Shown in pieces: positions 33,748-40,971 of a stretch of 64,000 bases of DNA (within the stretch, counting starts at the first letter, position 1; every line of letters starts with the position of its first letter). The DNA lies in contig NZ_CP098401.1 of the NCBI RefSeq assembly GCF_023674425.1, forward strand, positions 434,001 to 498,000, written 5' to 3'. The position numbers and the translations under genes are program-made. Source of the stretch: Sphingomonas donggukensis. GTDB taxonomy: Bacteria > Pseudomonadota > Alphaproteobacteria > Sphingomonadales > Sphingomonadaceae. The notes below the pieces were generated by a model. It did not search any database and had not been told where the DNA came from. It worked only from the letters and a program-made list of their open reading frames with translations.

Positions 33748-34305
33748 ATGCGCAGCGCCGTTGTTCGCACCGATCGTTATTCGCGGGGCGCGATCGCCTT
33801 CCACTGGATCATTGCCGTCGCGATCCTCCTGAACCTGTGGCTGGGCATCGCCCACGACAGCCTGCCGCGTGATTGGAGGGTCATGCCGGTGCACAAGGCG
33901 GTGGGGATCACGGTGCTGATGCTCAGCCTCGCGCGGCTCGCGTGGCGGCTGGGGCATCGCCCGCCGCCGCTGCCGCTCGCGCTGCCGCATTGGGAGAAGC
34001 TGACCGCGAAGGCGGCGCACTGGACGCTCTATGCGCTGACCATCGTCATCCCGCTGACCGGGTGGATGATGGTGTCGAACGGCAATCCGCCGCGCCCGCT
34101 CGACTGGTTCGGGCTGTTCCCGATTCCCTATCTGCCGGTGTCGAAGGCGGTGTCGGGCGTCAGCCACGAAGCGCACGAAATCCTCGGCTGGGCGCTACTG
34201 GTGCTGGTCGTGCTCCACATCCTGGCGGCGCTGCGCCATCACCTGATCCTGCGCGATTCCACCCTGGTCCGGATGCTGCCGATCCTGCGCGCGCCAACCG
34301 TCTAG
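33748..34305 (+). CDS. Cytochrome b561-type diheme membrane protein
   Basis: A 185-residue four-helix membrane protein (helices near 15-35, 45-68, 88-112, 140-165). Heme-ligating histidines are visible: AIAFHWIIA in helix 1, MPVHKAVGI in helix 2, and SHEAHEILGW plus VVLHILAALRHH in the last helix. Prokaryotic members pass electrons between periplasmic carriers and the quinone pool. It is preceded by GGGGAGAAG upstream of ATG 33748. It follows the FAD dehydrogenase by 55 bases and could be its electron acceptor, but no direct evidence supports this. Confidence 0.92.
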   Translation: MRSAVVRTDRYSRGAIAFHWIIAVAILLNLWLGIAHDSLPRDWRVMPVHKAVGITVLMLSLARLAWRLGHRPPPLPLALPHWEKLTAKAAHWTLYALTIVIPLTGWMMVSNGNPPRPLDWFGLFPIPYLPVSKAVSGVSHEAHEILGWALLVLVVLHILAALRHHLILRDSTLVRMLPILRAPTV

Positions 34306-34337
34306 AAAGACAGGCGAAATTTCCGGAAAAACAGGTC

Positions 34338-34366
34338 TTGAAGCCCGGAAACCGGGCGCCTATATT
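34338..34366 (+). promoter_or_regulatory. Sigma-70-type promoter of candidate small RNA
   Basis: TTGAAG at 34338-34343 and TATATT at 34361-34366, separated by 17 bases. Each hexamer matches the sigma-70 consensus in four of six or more positions and the spacing is optimal. No CDS starts within reach downstream, and a strong terminator follows about 80-110 bases later. Confidence 0.6.
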
Positions 34367-34372
34367 CGAATT

Positions 34373-34477
34373 GTACGGCGCTGTGTCCCCCCTTTCGCGG
34401 TGTCGTACGGCACGCCTCCGGGCGTGTCTCCTCCCTGAACCTTGGCCACCCCGGGCGCCTGCCCGGGGTGGTTTTTT
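34373..34477 (+). ncRNA. Candidate small RNA with CUCCUCCC motif (possibly suhB/mmgR-like)
   Basis: About 105 bases between a good promoter and a strong terminator, with no reading frame. Three structured parts are visible: a 5' stem starting GTACG (pairing with CGTAC about 25 bases on), a hairpin CACGCC-TCCG-GGCGTG, then an unpaired TCTCCTCCCT stretch, then the terminator hairpin. The pyrimidine stretch complements Shine-Dalgarno sequences, a feature of alphaproteobacterial trans-acting sRNAs such as the suhB/mmgR (alpha-r8) family; membership in that family is inference. Confidence 0.55.
34446..34477 (+). terminator. Rho-independent terminator
   Basis: A perfect 11-bp stem (CCACCCCGGGC with GCCCGGGGTGG), four-base loop, followed by six T residues. 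It ends the candidate small RNA and may also stop read-through from the cytochrome b561 gene. Confidence 0.92.
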
Positions 34478-34493
34478 ATGTGCGGCGCGCGGC

Positions 34494-35348
34494 TTATTCC
34501 GCGGCGAGCGCCAGGCCGGTCGCTTCGTCGGCGACGGCAGCGGCCATATCGCGCAGCAGCGCCGCGGCACCGGCAAACCCTTGCCCGAGCGTGCGTCCGT
34601 CGCGATCGAGATACAGCGTACGGTCCACCTCCAGCTGCACGGCGTGGATATCGCGGGCGGGCGCGCCGTGCCGGTCGAGGATGTGTCCGCCGGCATAGGG
34701 CGCATTGAGCGCGGTGCGGACGCCGTGGGCGCGCGCCGCCGCATCCAGCCGCGCGACGAGCCGCGCACCGGCGCTCCGCCCGAACCGGTCGCCGATCACC
34801 ACCTGTGGCGCGGGACGGTCGGGAAGCGGCGGCATCGAATGGACGTCCAGCAGGATGGCAATGCCGAACCGCGCCCGCGCCGCCTGCAAGGCTGCGGCGA
34901 GTGCGCTATGATAAGGCCGGTGATCGGCGGCGATGCGGGCGGCGACGGCGTCGGCACTCCACCGCCCGCGCCAGATCGGAGTCGCACCCGACGCGCGGCG
35001 CGGAATGAGGCCAAGGCCGCCGCGCACTTTCAGCGAGGGATAGGGGGCGGCGGCGTTGCTCGCCCCGTCGTCGATCCGCGGGTCGCGTTCATGCTCGGCG
35101 CGGTTGAGGTCGATCCAGGCGCGCGGGCGCCGCGCCACGAACAGCGTCTCGTCCCCCCGCGCGGCGATGGCGAGTCGGTCGGCCAGCCGGTCCTCGAGCG
35201 GCAGCAGCGCCGCTTCCGGCACGGCGAGCGCGGCCAGCAGCTCGGGCGGATAGTCGCGGCCCGCGTGCGGCACCGACAGCACGACCGGACTGTCCGGAAC
35301 CGCGGGGCCGTATCGGTCGAAGCTGGGCCGGTCGATGCTGGTATCCAC
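34494..35348 (-). CDS. N-formylglutamate amidohydrolase family protein
   Basis: A 284-residue hydrolase. The family features are VVLSVPHAGRDYPPELLA (residues about 22-39), RPRAWIDLNRAEHERDP, LLDVHSMPP and QLEVDRTLYL. Canonical members hydrolyse N-formyl-L-glutamate in histidine breakdown, but many alphaproteobacterial members lie outside hut operons, as here, so the substrate is uncertain. It is divergent from cpdR. GTG 35348 is chosen; an in-frame ATG at 35384 would add 12 residues. Confidence 0.88.
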   Translation of the reverse strand: MDTSIDRPSFDRYGPAVPDSPVVLSVPHAGRDYPPELLAALAVPEAALLPLEDRLADRLAIAARGDETLFVARRPRAWIDLNRAEHERDPRIDDGASNAAAPYPSLKVRGGLGLIPRRASGATPIWRGRWSADAVAARIAADHRPYHSALAAALQAARARFGIAILLDVHSMPPLPDRPAPQVVIGDRFGRSAGARLVARLDAAARAHGVRTALNAPYAGGHILDRHGAPARDIHAVQLEVDRTLYLDRDGRTLGQGFAGAAALLRDMAAAVADEATGLALAAE

Positions 35349-35457
35349 GCCCGCGACGCTACTCGTCGCATCGCCCCGTCGCAACGCCGCGCGCGCACTG
35401 GAAATTGTTAAGCGTGACGCGCTAGGGTTCGCGCATCACGCGAGGGTCGGGGACGGA

Positions 35458-35835
35458 ATGATAAGGATCTTGCTGGCCGAGGACGATTCGGTGATGCGCG
35501 AATATCTGACGCGCGCGCTGGAGAAGTCGGGCTATGCCGTCTCGCCGGTCGATCGCGGCACGGCGGCGGTGCCGCTGCTGGAAAGCGAGCGGTTCGACTT
35601 GCTGCTGACCGATATCGTCATGCCCGAGATGGACGGCATCCAGCTCGCGCAGAAATGTGCCGAGATCGCGCCCGACACCCGCGTCATGTTCATCACCGGC
35701 TTCGCCGCGGTCACGCTGAAGGCCGGCAAGGCGATGCCGCAGGCGCGCGTGCTGTCGAAGCCGTTCCACCTGCGCGACCTGGTGCTGGAGATCGACCGCA
35801 TGTTCGAGGTCGGCAGCGCATCGGGCCTCAACTAA
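35458..35835 (+). CDS. cpdR: CpdR-type single-domain response regulator
   Basis: A 125-residue stand-alone receiver. Phosphorylation-site residues are visible: acidic pair in LLAEDDSVMREYL, phosphoacceptor Asp in LLLTDIVMPEMDG, Thr in VMFITGFAAV, Lys in VLSKPFHLRDLV. The strings LLAEDD, TDIVMPEMDGI, RVMFITGFAAV and VLSKPFHLRDLV closely resemble Caulobacter CpdR, which when unphosphorylated primes ClpXP to degrade cell-cycle proteins. A tRNA-Val gene follows directly. The start is ATG 35458 with GGGGACGG upstream. Confidence 0.9.
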   Translation: MIRILLAEDDSVMREYLTRALEKSGYAVSPVDRGTAAVPLLESERFDLLLTDIVMPEMDGIQLAQKCAEIAPDTRVMFITGFAAVTLKAGKAMPQARVLSKPFHLRDLVLEIDRMFEVGSASGLN

Positions 35836-35890
35836 GCGGTTGCGGAAGGGCGAACGGGCGGCTAAAGGCCCGCTTCCCGCAAGGGACCGT

Positions 35891-35965
35891 GGGCGTGTAG
35901 CTCAGTGGTAGAGCACTGTGTTGACATCGCAGGGGTCGCAAGTTCAATCCTTGCCACGCCCACCA
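35891..35965 (+). tRNA. tRNA-Val (anticodon GAC)
   Basis: A complete cloverleaf of 75 bases including an encoded CCA: acceptor GGGCGTG with CACGCCC, D arm GCTC...GAGC, anticodon arm CTGTG-TTGACAT-CGCAG with anticodon GAC at 35923-35925, and T arm GCAAG-TTCAATC-CTTGC. The terminator follows at once, so it is transcribed alone or with cpdR. Confidence 0.97.
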
Positions 35966-35966
35966 T

Positions 35967-36004
35967 AAAAAGCCCGCCAGGTCGCTGATCCGGCGGGCTT
36001 TTTT
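35967..36004 (+). terminator. Rho-independent terminator after tRNA-Val
   Basis: Stem AAAAGCCCGCC with GGCGGGCTTTTT, 13-base loop, followed by a T run on the plus strand, starting two bases after the tRNA 3' end. Confidence 0.92.
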
Positions 36005-36045
36005 GTGCCCTTTCGCGCGCGGCGCGGTTGCGGCATGATCGCGGG

Positions 36046-37122
36046 ATGACCGATCATACCGGGCCGCTCGCCGGCATTCGCATCGTCGAGATGGACGCGA
36101 TCGGCCCGGTGCCGCTGGCCGGCATGATGCTGGCCGACATGGGCGCGGACGTGGTGCGGATCGCGCGGGGGGAACCGCGCGGGCCCGAGGCGCCGCTGAT
36201 CGCCAATCGGTCGAGCGTCGTGATCGACCTGAAGTCCGCGGACGGAGTGGCGGCTGCGCGCGACCTGATCGCGCGGGCGGATGCGGTGATCGAGGGGTTT
36301 CGCCCGGGCGTGATGGAGCGGCTGGGGCTGGGGCCGGACGCGTGCCTGGCGGCCAACCCTGCGCTCGTCTTCGTGCGGATGACGGGGTGGGGGCAGGCAG
36401 GGCCGCTGGCGGAGCGCGCCGGGCACGACCTGAATTACATCGCGATTACCGGGGTGCTGGGCGCCATCGGGGCGGGTGGCACCGCGCCGCCGCCGCCGCT
36501 GAACCTGATCGGCGATTATGGCGGGGGCGCGATGTTCGCCATCTCCGGAATTCTGGCGGCTTTGCTCAGCGCGCGCGCGACCGGACGGGGGCAGGTGGTG
36601 GACGCGGCGATGGTCGACGGGGTGGCGACGCTGTCGAGCCTGTTCCACACGCTGTCGGGCGTCGGGCTGTGGAGCGGCGGGCGGGGCGGCAATCTGCTTG
36701 ACGGGGGCGCGCCCTTCTACCGCTGCTATCCTTGCGCGGACGGTGAGTTTGTCGCCGTCGGGGCGATCGAGCCGCAGTTCTTCGCGCTGCTGCTGGCGGG
36801 GCTGGGGATCGACGGTGCGCGGTTCGCGCAGCATGATCGCGCGGGGTGGCCGGCACTGGCCGAGGCGATCGGAGGGGTCTTCGCCACGCAGCCGCGCGAT
36901 CACTGGGCGGCGGTGTTCGGGGATACCGATGCGTGCGTGACGCCGGTGCTGAGCTTTGCCGAGGCGCGCGCGCACCGCCATGTTGCCGCGCGGGGAATCC
37001 TCGACGGCGATCTGCCCGCACCGGCGCCGCGCTTTTCGGTCACCCCGGCAGAGCGGCAGTCGCGCGCGCCGGTGCTGGCGCTGGAGGACGCGCTCGCCCG
37101 CTGGGATCAGGCGAAGCGGTAG
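36046..37122 (+). CDS. CaiB/BaiF family CoA-transferase (alpha-methylacyl-CoA racemase-like)
   Basis: A 358-residue class III CoA-transferase fold. GIRIVEMDAIGPVPLAGMML, DLIARADAVIEGFRPGVMER and GHDLNYIAITGVLGAIG, with the GHD motif and the DGGAPFYRCYPCADG segment, match alpha-methylacyl-CoA racemases. It would invert the 2-methyl centre of branched acyl-CoA so that it can enter beta-oxidation. The position beside a methylmalonyl/propionyl-CoA locus supports branched-chain acyl-CoA work. The end overlaps the convergent scfR gene by 16 bases. Confidence 0.9.
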   Translation: MTDHTGPLAGIRIVEMDAIGPVPLAGMMLADMGADVVRIARGEPRGPEAPLIANRSSVVIDLKSADGVAAARDLIARADAVIEGFRPGVMERLGLGPDACLAANPALVFVRMTGWGQAGPLAERAGHDLNYIAITGVLGAIGAGGTAPPPPLNLIGDYGGGAMFAISGILAALLSARATGRGQVVDAAMVDGVATLSSLFHTLSGVGLWSGGRGGNLLDGGAPFYRCYPCADGEFVAVGAIEPQFFALLLAGLGIDGARFAQHDRAGWPALAEAIGGVFATQPRDHWAAVFGDTDACVTPVLSFAEARAHRHVAARGILDGDLPAPAPRFSVTPAERQSRAPVLALEDALARWDQAKR

Positions 37123-38486
37123 GGGACGATCGCGCGCGCGTCGGGATCGATGCGCAGCTCGGTTCCCGCCGGCGGAAACGCGCGCTGGTCGCAGTCGGGG
37201 CGCGGGCAGATGCGGCAGGAGATGCCGATCGGCGTCGGCGGCTGGCCGGTGACCGCGTCGGCATAGATGAAGTCGGCGGCGTCGCCTTCCTCGCACCCCA
37301 GCGCCACCGCATAGCGGCGGGGGGACCGCGCGAAGCTGCCCGATGGCTTCACCAGCCCCTTCGCCATCGAGACGTAGCGCGTGCCGTCGGGCATTTCGGC
37401 GCGCTGAACGAGGATGCGGTCGGGGATCGCGACCGCCTCGTGCACCACCCACAGCGGGCAGGCGCCGCCGAAGCGCGCGAATTGCAGGCGGGTGGCGGAG
37501 TGGCGCTTGGTGATGTTGCCGGCCATGTCGACTCGCAGGAAGAACAGCGGAATGCCCGCCGCGCCGGGGCGCTGGAGCGTCGAGAGGCGGTGGCAGGCTT
37601 GCTCGAAACTCACCCCGAAGCGCTGGCGCAGCCGGTCGATGTCGTGGCGCAGGTCGTGCGCCGCGGTGCGGAACGCGGCATAAGGCATGACGACCGCGCC
37701 CGCGGCATAGTTGGCGAGGCCGACCGCGAGCAATTGGCGCGAGGCGTCGTATCGCAGCCCGGCGCCGGCGACGATCTCGGCGATGGCCTCGCGCATTTCC
37801 AGCCGCACGAGCTGGTGGGCGATCAGGAAGGCCGCACTTTCGGGTGGCAGCCCCCGGTCGATCGTGAGCACGCCGCGCGCCGGATCGAACCGGCGCAGCT
37901 CGCCTCCGCCGGTATCGATGCTGTCGATGCGGACCCCATGCGCTTCGGCAAGGCGGGTGGAAAGGTCGCCCCCGACGCTGGTCGCCAGCGCCTCCGCCTG
38001 GCGATCGAGCGGGTCGATGTAGTTGCCCGCAGCGTGGAACCAGTCGCGCACTTCCTCCCACGGTAGCCGCGCGGCGTCGCCGGTGCCGGCGTCCATGCGG
38101 TCGTCGAGGATGCGCAACTGCTCCTGCGCGCGGCGCCACGCATCGTGGATCGCGACCATGCGGCGGGCGAGCTGCGGCTGCTGTTCGACCGAGCGACGCA
38201 GTGTGTCCTCGGGCAGCGGCGCGGCGATGCTCGGGTCGCTGGCGGCGCCGGCGGCGGCGAGCAGCAGCGGCTCGTCGATGCCGGTGACGCCGGCCCAGTC
38301 GTCCGGATAGGCGCGGGCGAGCGCCAGCAGCACGGGCGCGGTGAGCGGGCGGTCGTTGCTCTCGATCTGCGAGAGGTACGGGACCGAGATGCCGAGCGTC
38401 GCGGCGAGTTCGGCCTGGCTGGCGGCGATGCGGGCGCGCAGGGTGCGGACTTCGTGGCCTGCGAACAGGCGTCGGCGATCACGCAT
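37107..38486 (-). CDS. Short-chain fatty acyl-CoA regulator, ScfR/PrpR (RamB-like) family
   Basis: A 459-residue regulator: XRE helix-turn-helix (residues 10-65, SQAELAATLGISVPYLSQIE), a middle IrrE-type domain (about 150-300) in which the peptidase motif is degenerate (FLIAHQLVRLEM), and a C-terminal DUF2083 domain (about 310-459) with CPLWVVHEAV and a late Cys set (CRICPRPDC) that could bind a cofactor. Relatives (RamB, PrpR) sense acyl-CoA and control acetate, propionate and methylcitrate genes. It is divergent from pccB; the gap contains a repeat element and TTTGCAAA motifs. ATG 38486 fits the GGAG at 38496-38499 on this strand. Confidence 0.9.
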   Translation of the reverse strand: MRDRRRLFAGHEVRTLRARIAASQAELAATLGISVPYLSQIESNDRPLTAPVLLALARAYPDDWAGVTGIDEPLLLAAAGAASDPSIAAPLPEDTLRRSVEQQPQLARRMVAIHDAWRRAQEQLRILDDRMDAGTGDAARLPWEEVRDWFHAAGNYIDPLDRQAEALATSVGGDLSTRLAEAHGVRIDSIDTGGGELRRFDPARGVLTIDRGLPPESAAFLIAHQLVRLEMREAIAEIVAGAGLRYDASRQLLAVGLANYAAGAVVMPYAAFRTAAHDLRHDIDRLRQRFGVSFEQACHRLSTLQRPGAAGIPLFFLRVDMAGNITKRHSATRLQFARFGGACPLWVVHEAVAIPDRILVQRAEMPDGTRYVSMAKGLVKPSGSFARSPRRYAVALGCEEGDAADFIYADAVTGQPPTPIGISCRICPRPDCDQRAFPPAGTELRIDPDARAIVPYRFA

Positions 38487-38497
38487 CCATCCCAACT

Positions 38498-38566
38498 CCG
38501 TTCGTCCTGAGCGAAGTCAAAGCACATGTACCGGACACGTCCTTCGACTTCGCTCAGGACGAATGG
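38498..38566. repeat. Palindromic element, type C, in scfR leader
   Basis: Arms TTCGTCCTGAGCGAAGTCAA(AG) at 38501-38522 and the complement at 38542-38563, one mismatch in 22, flanked by CCG and CGG-like ends. The core GAGCGAAGTC is shared with family A. It begins 12 bases upstream of the scfR start, inside its presumed leader. Confidence 0.85.
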
Positions 38567-38585
38567 ATAGGGGGAGGGTGACGAT

Positions 38586-38629
38586 TTTGCAAACCTGACC
38601 GCCCGCACTTTGCAACATTGCATTTGCGT
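38586..38629. promoter_or_regulatory. Candidate ScfR/PrpR operator sites
   Basis: TTTGCAAA at 38586-38593, TTTGCAAC at 38609-38616 (23 bases later, about two helical turns) and a weaker TTTGCGTC at 38623-38630, all between scfR and pccB. TTTGCAAA-type sequences are the recognition motif reported for the related regulators RamB and PrpR. Placement between regulator and target operon supports a role in both promoters. Confidence 0.6.
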
Positions 38630-38676
38630 CGAGCCGCGCCTCTTGAAAGAGGAAGCCAGCCGAAACGGGAGCGCCC

Positions 38677-40203
38677 ATGTCGTCGACCATCGAGGAACTC
38701 GAACGCCGCCGCGCCGCCGCGCGCCTGGGCGGGGGAGAGAAGCGCATCGCCGCGCAGCATGCCAAGGGCAAGCTGACCGCGCGCGAGCGGCTCGACGTGC
38801 TGCTCGACCACGGCAGCTTCGAGGAGCTCGACATGTACGTAGAGCATAATTGCGTCGATTTCGGCATGCCCGAGCAGGTCGTGCCCGGCGACGGCGTGGT
38901 CACCGGCAGCGGCACGATCAACGGGCGGCTGGTGTTCGTGTTCAGCCAGGACTTCACCGTCTTCGGCGGCTCGCTGTCCGAGCGCCATGCCGAAAAGATC
39001 TGCAAGATCATGGACATGGCGCTGAAGGTCGGCGCCCCCGTCATCGGCCTGAACGATTCGGGCGGCGCCCGCATTCAGGAGGGCGTCGCGTCGCTCGGCG
39101 GCTATGCCGAGGTGTTCCAGCGCAACGTGCTCGCATCGGGCGTCGTGCCCCAGTTGAGCCTCATCATGGGGCCGTGCGCAGGTGGAGCGGTCTATTCTCC
39201 AGCAATGACGGACTTCATCTTCATGGTGAAGGATTCGTCGTACATGTTCGTCACCGGCCCGGATGTAGTGAAGACCGTTACAAACGAGATCGTCACGCAG
39301 GAGGAACTGGGTGGAGCGGTGACGCATACCACGAAGTCGGGGGTCGCGGACGTCGCCTTCGATAACGATATCGAGGCGCTGCTCGCGGCCCGCGACTTCG
39401 TGGACTTCCTTCCCGCATCGAACCGGGAAAGCGTGCCCGAGAGGCCGTGCGACGACCCGTGGGACCGGCTGGTGCCGAGCCTCGACACGCTGGTGCCGGC
39501 GTCCGCCAACCAGCCGTACGACATGCACGAGCTGATCCGGAAGGTGGTGGACGAGGGCGACTTCTTCGAAGTGCAGCCGACCCACGCCGGCAACATCCTG
39601 ATCGGCTTTGCCCGCATCGAGGGGCGGACTGTCGGCATCGTCGCCAACCAGCCGATGGTGCTGGCGGGCGTGCTCGACATCAATTCGTCGAAGAAGGCGG
39701 CGCGGTTCGTGCGTTTCTGCGACGCGTTCGAGATTCCGATCGTGACCTTTGTCGACGTCCCCGGCTTCCTGCCCGGCGTCGCGCAAGAGCATTCGGGGAT
39801 CATCAAGCACGGCGCGAAGCTGCTCTACGCCTATGCAGAGGCGACCGTGCCGAAGCTGACCGTCATCACGCGGAAAGCCTATGGCGGCGCGTACGACGTC
39901 ATGGCGTCGAAGCACCTGCGCGGCGACCTCAACTACGCCTGGCCGACCGCCGAGATCGCGGTGATGGGCGCGAAGGGCGCGGTGGAGATCATCTTCCGCG
40001 GCAAGACGACCGAGGAGATCGCCGAGCGGACTGCCGAGTACGAGGCGCGCTTCGCCAACCCGTTCGTCGCGGCGTCGAAGGGCTTCATCGACGAGGTGAT
40101 CATGCCGCACTCGACAAGGCGGCGGATCGCGCTGGGATTGAGGAAGCTACGGGGTAAGCAGCTCGAGAATCCGTGGAAGAAGCATGACAATATCCCGCTG
40201 TAG
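38677..40203 (+). CDS. pccB: Propionyl-CoA carboxylase beta (carboxyltransferase) subunit
   Basis: A 508-residue carboxyltransferase that transfers CO2 from carboxybiotin to propionyl-CoA, giving (S)-methylmalonyl-CoA. N-terminal and C-terminal crotonase-like domains are complete: [20 protein letters not shown] (acyl-CoA oxyanion), [31 protein letters not shown], and [20 protein letters not shown] with [15 protein letters not shown] (biotin oxyanion). GGGAG lies about eight bases before ATG 38677. It heads the operon; the alpha subunit pccA lies six genes downstream. Confidence 0.96.
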   Translation: MSSTIEELERRRAAARLGGGEKRIAAQHAKGKLTARERLDVLLDHGSFEELDMYVEHNCVDFGMPEQVVPGDGVVTGSGTINGRLVFVFSQDFTVFGGSLSERHAEKICKIMDMALKVGAPVIGLNDSGGARIQEGVASLGGYAEVFQRNVLASGVVPQLSLIMGPCAGGAVYSPAMTDFIFMVKDSSYMFVTGPDVVKTVTNEIVTQEELGGAVTHTTKSGVADVAFDNDIEALLAARDFVDFLPASNRESVPERPCDDPWDRLVPSLDTLVPASANQPYDMHELIRKVVDEGDFFEVQPTHAGNILIGFARIEGRTVGIVANQPMVLAGVLDINSSKKAARFVRFCDAFEIPIVTFVDVPGFLPGVAQEHSGIIKHGAKLLYAYAEATVPKLTVITRKAYGGAYDVMASKHLRGDLNYAWPTAEIAVMGAKGAVEIIFRGKTTEEIAERTAEYEARFANPFVAASKGFIDEVIMPHSTRRRIALGLRKLRGKQLENPWKKHDNIPL

Positions 40204-40212
40204 GGGGCATAT

Positions 40213-40461
40213 ATGAGCGATAGATACGATGATTTGGAACGAGCTCATCGCCTGTGGCAGGATGGGTTGCTTTCAGAAAGTGAATATAAACTGGAGCGAG
40301 TGCGGATATTGCGCCCTCTTCCTCAGGAGGTGGCGCGCGATATCTATGAAAACAATGTTAAGCCGGCCGCATCTATTGGGTTAAAGGTCGCGGCGCTTGT
40401 TACTTCAATGTTCTTTATACTCGCGTTTATCGTAATCATAGTGAATAGCTCCCGTGGTTAA
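40213..40461 (+). CDS. Small membrane protein with SHOCT-like N-terminal motif
   Basis: An 82-residue protein. The N-terminal helix pair DLERAHRLWQDGLLSESEYK resembles the short SHOCT motif found in small membrane-associated proteins; one hydrophobic segment follows (about residues 56-78, IGLKVAALVTSMFFILAFIV). Nine bases separate it from pccB and it overlaps the mce start by eight bases, so it is translated within the operon. The DNA is far richer in A and T than its neighbours and uses codons such as AAA, ATA and TTA that are rare here, suggesting recent acquisition. Function unknown. Confidence 0.78.
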   Translation: MSDRYDDLERAHRLWQDGLLSESEYKLERVRILRPLPQEVARDIYENNVKPAASIGLKVAALVTSMFFILAFIVIIVNSSRG

Positions 40462-40879
40462 CACTTTAGGCCGCCTCAACCATGTCGGCGTCGCGACGCC
40501 GTCGATCGGCGACAGCATCGCCTTCTACCGCGACGTGATGGGCGCGACGACTATCCATGCGGCGTTCGACCTGCCGGTGCAGGGCGTGCGGGTGTGTTTC
40601 GTCGATATGCCAAATACGCAGATCGAGTTGATCGAGCCCTTGGGCGAGGATTCGCCGATCGCGGCGTTCATCGCGAAGAACCCGGCCGGGGGGCAGCATC
40701 ACCTTTGTTACGAAGTGCCCGATATCGAGGAAGCGCTGGCGTGGTTCCGGGCGAAGGGCGCGCGGGTGCTCGGAGAGCCGCGTACAGGGGCGCACGGGAC
40801 GCCGATCTTCTTCGTGCATCCGCGCGACATGGGCGGGGTGCTGACCGAGATCATGGAGACGCCGCGTGAGCAACACTGA
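40454..40879 (+). CDS. mce: Methylmalonyl-CoA epimerase
   Basis: A 141-residue VOC-fold enzyme interconverting (S)- and (R)-methylmalonyl-CoA, the link between PCC and the mutase. Metal-binding residues are visible: His in GRLNHVGVATPS, His and Glu in QHHLCYEVPDIEEAL and Glu in GGVLTEIME. The GTG start at 40454 lies inside the end of the preceding small gene (eight-base overlap). A palindromic element separates it from the mutase gene. Confidence 0.94.
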   Translation: MVNTLGRLNHVGVATPSIGDSIAFYRDVMGATTIHAAFDLPVQGVRVCFVDMPNTQIELIEPLGEDSPIAAFIAKNPAGGQHHLCYEVPDIEEALAWFRAKGARVLGEPRTGAHGTPIFFVHPRDMGGVLTEIMETPREQH

Positions 40880-40882
40880 CCG

Positions 40883-40960
40883 GTGCTCCCGCGAAGGCGG
40901 GAGCCCAGGGCCGCGAGCGACGCACTCCGTAACTCTGGGCTCCCGCCTGCGCGGGAGCAC
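40883..40960. repeat. Palindromic element, type D
   Basis: Two composite arms, GTGCTCCCGC...GCGGGAGCCCAG and its complement (40883-40911 with 40933-40960), each also a local hairpin around GAA or TGC. The second arm ends one base before the Gly-rich ribosome site of scpA. No T tract follows. Confidence 0.85.
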
Positions 40961-40971
40961 GGGGGGTGGAC

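Noticed and set aside
38554..40110. 518-codon minus-strand frame opposite pccB
   Set aside because: Antisense shadow; the carboxyltransferase motifs on the plus strand are unambiguous.
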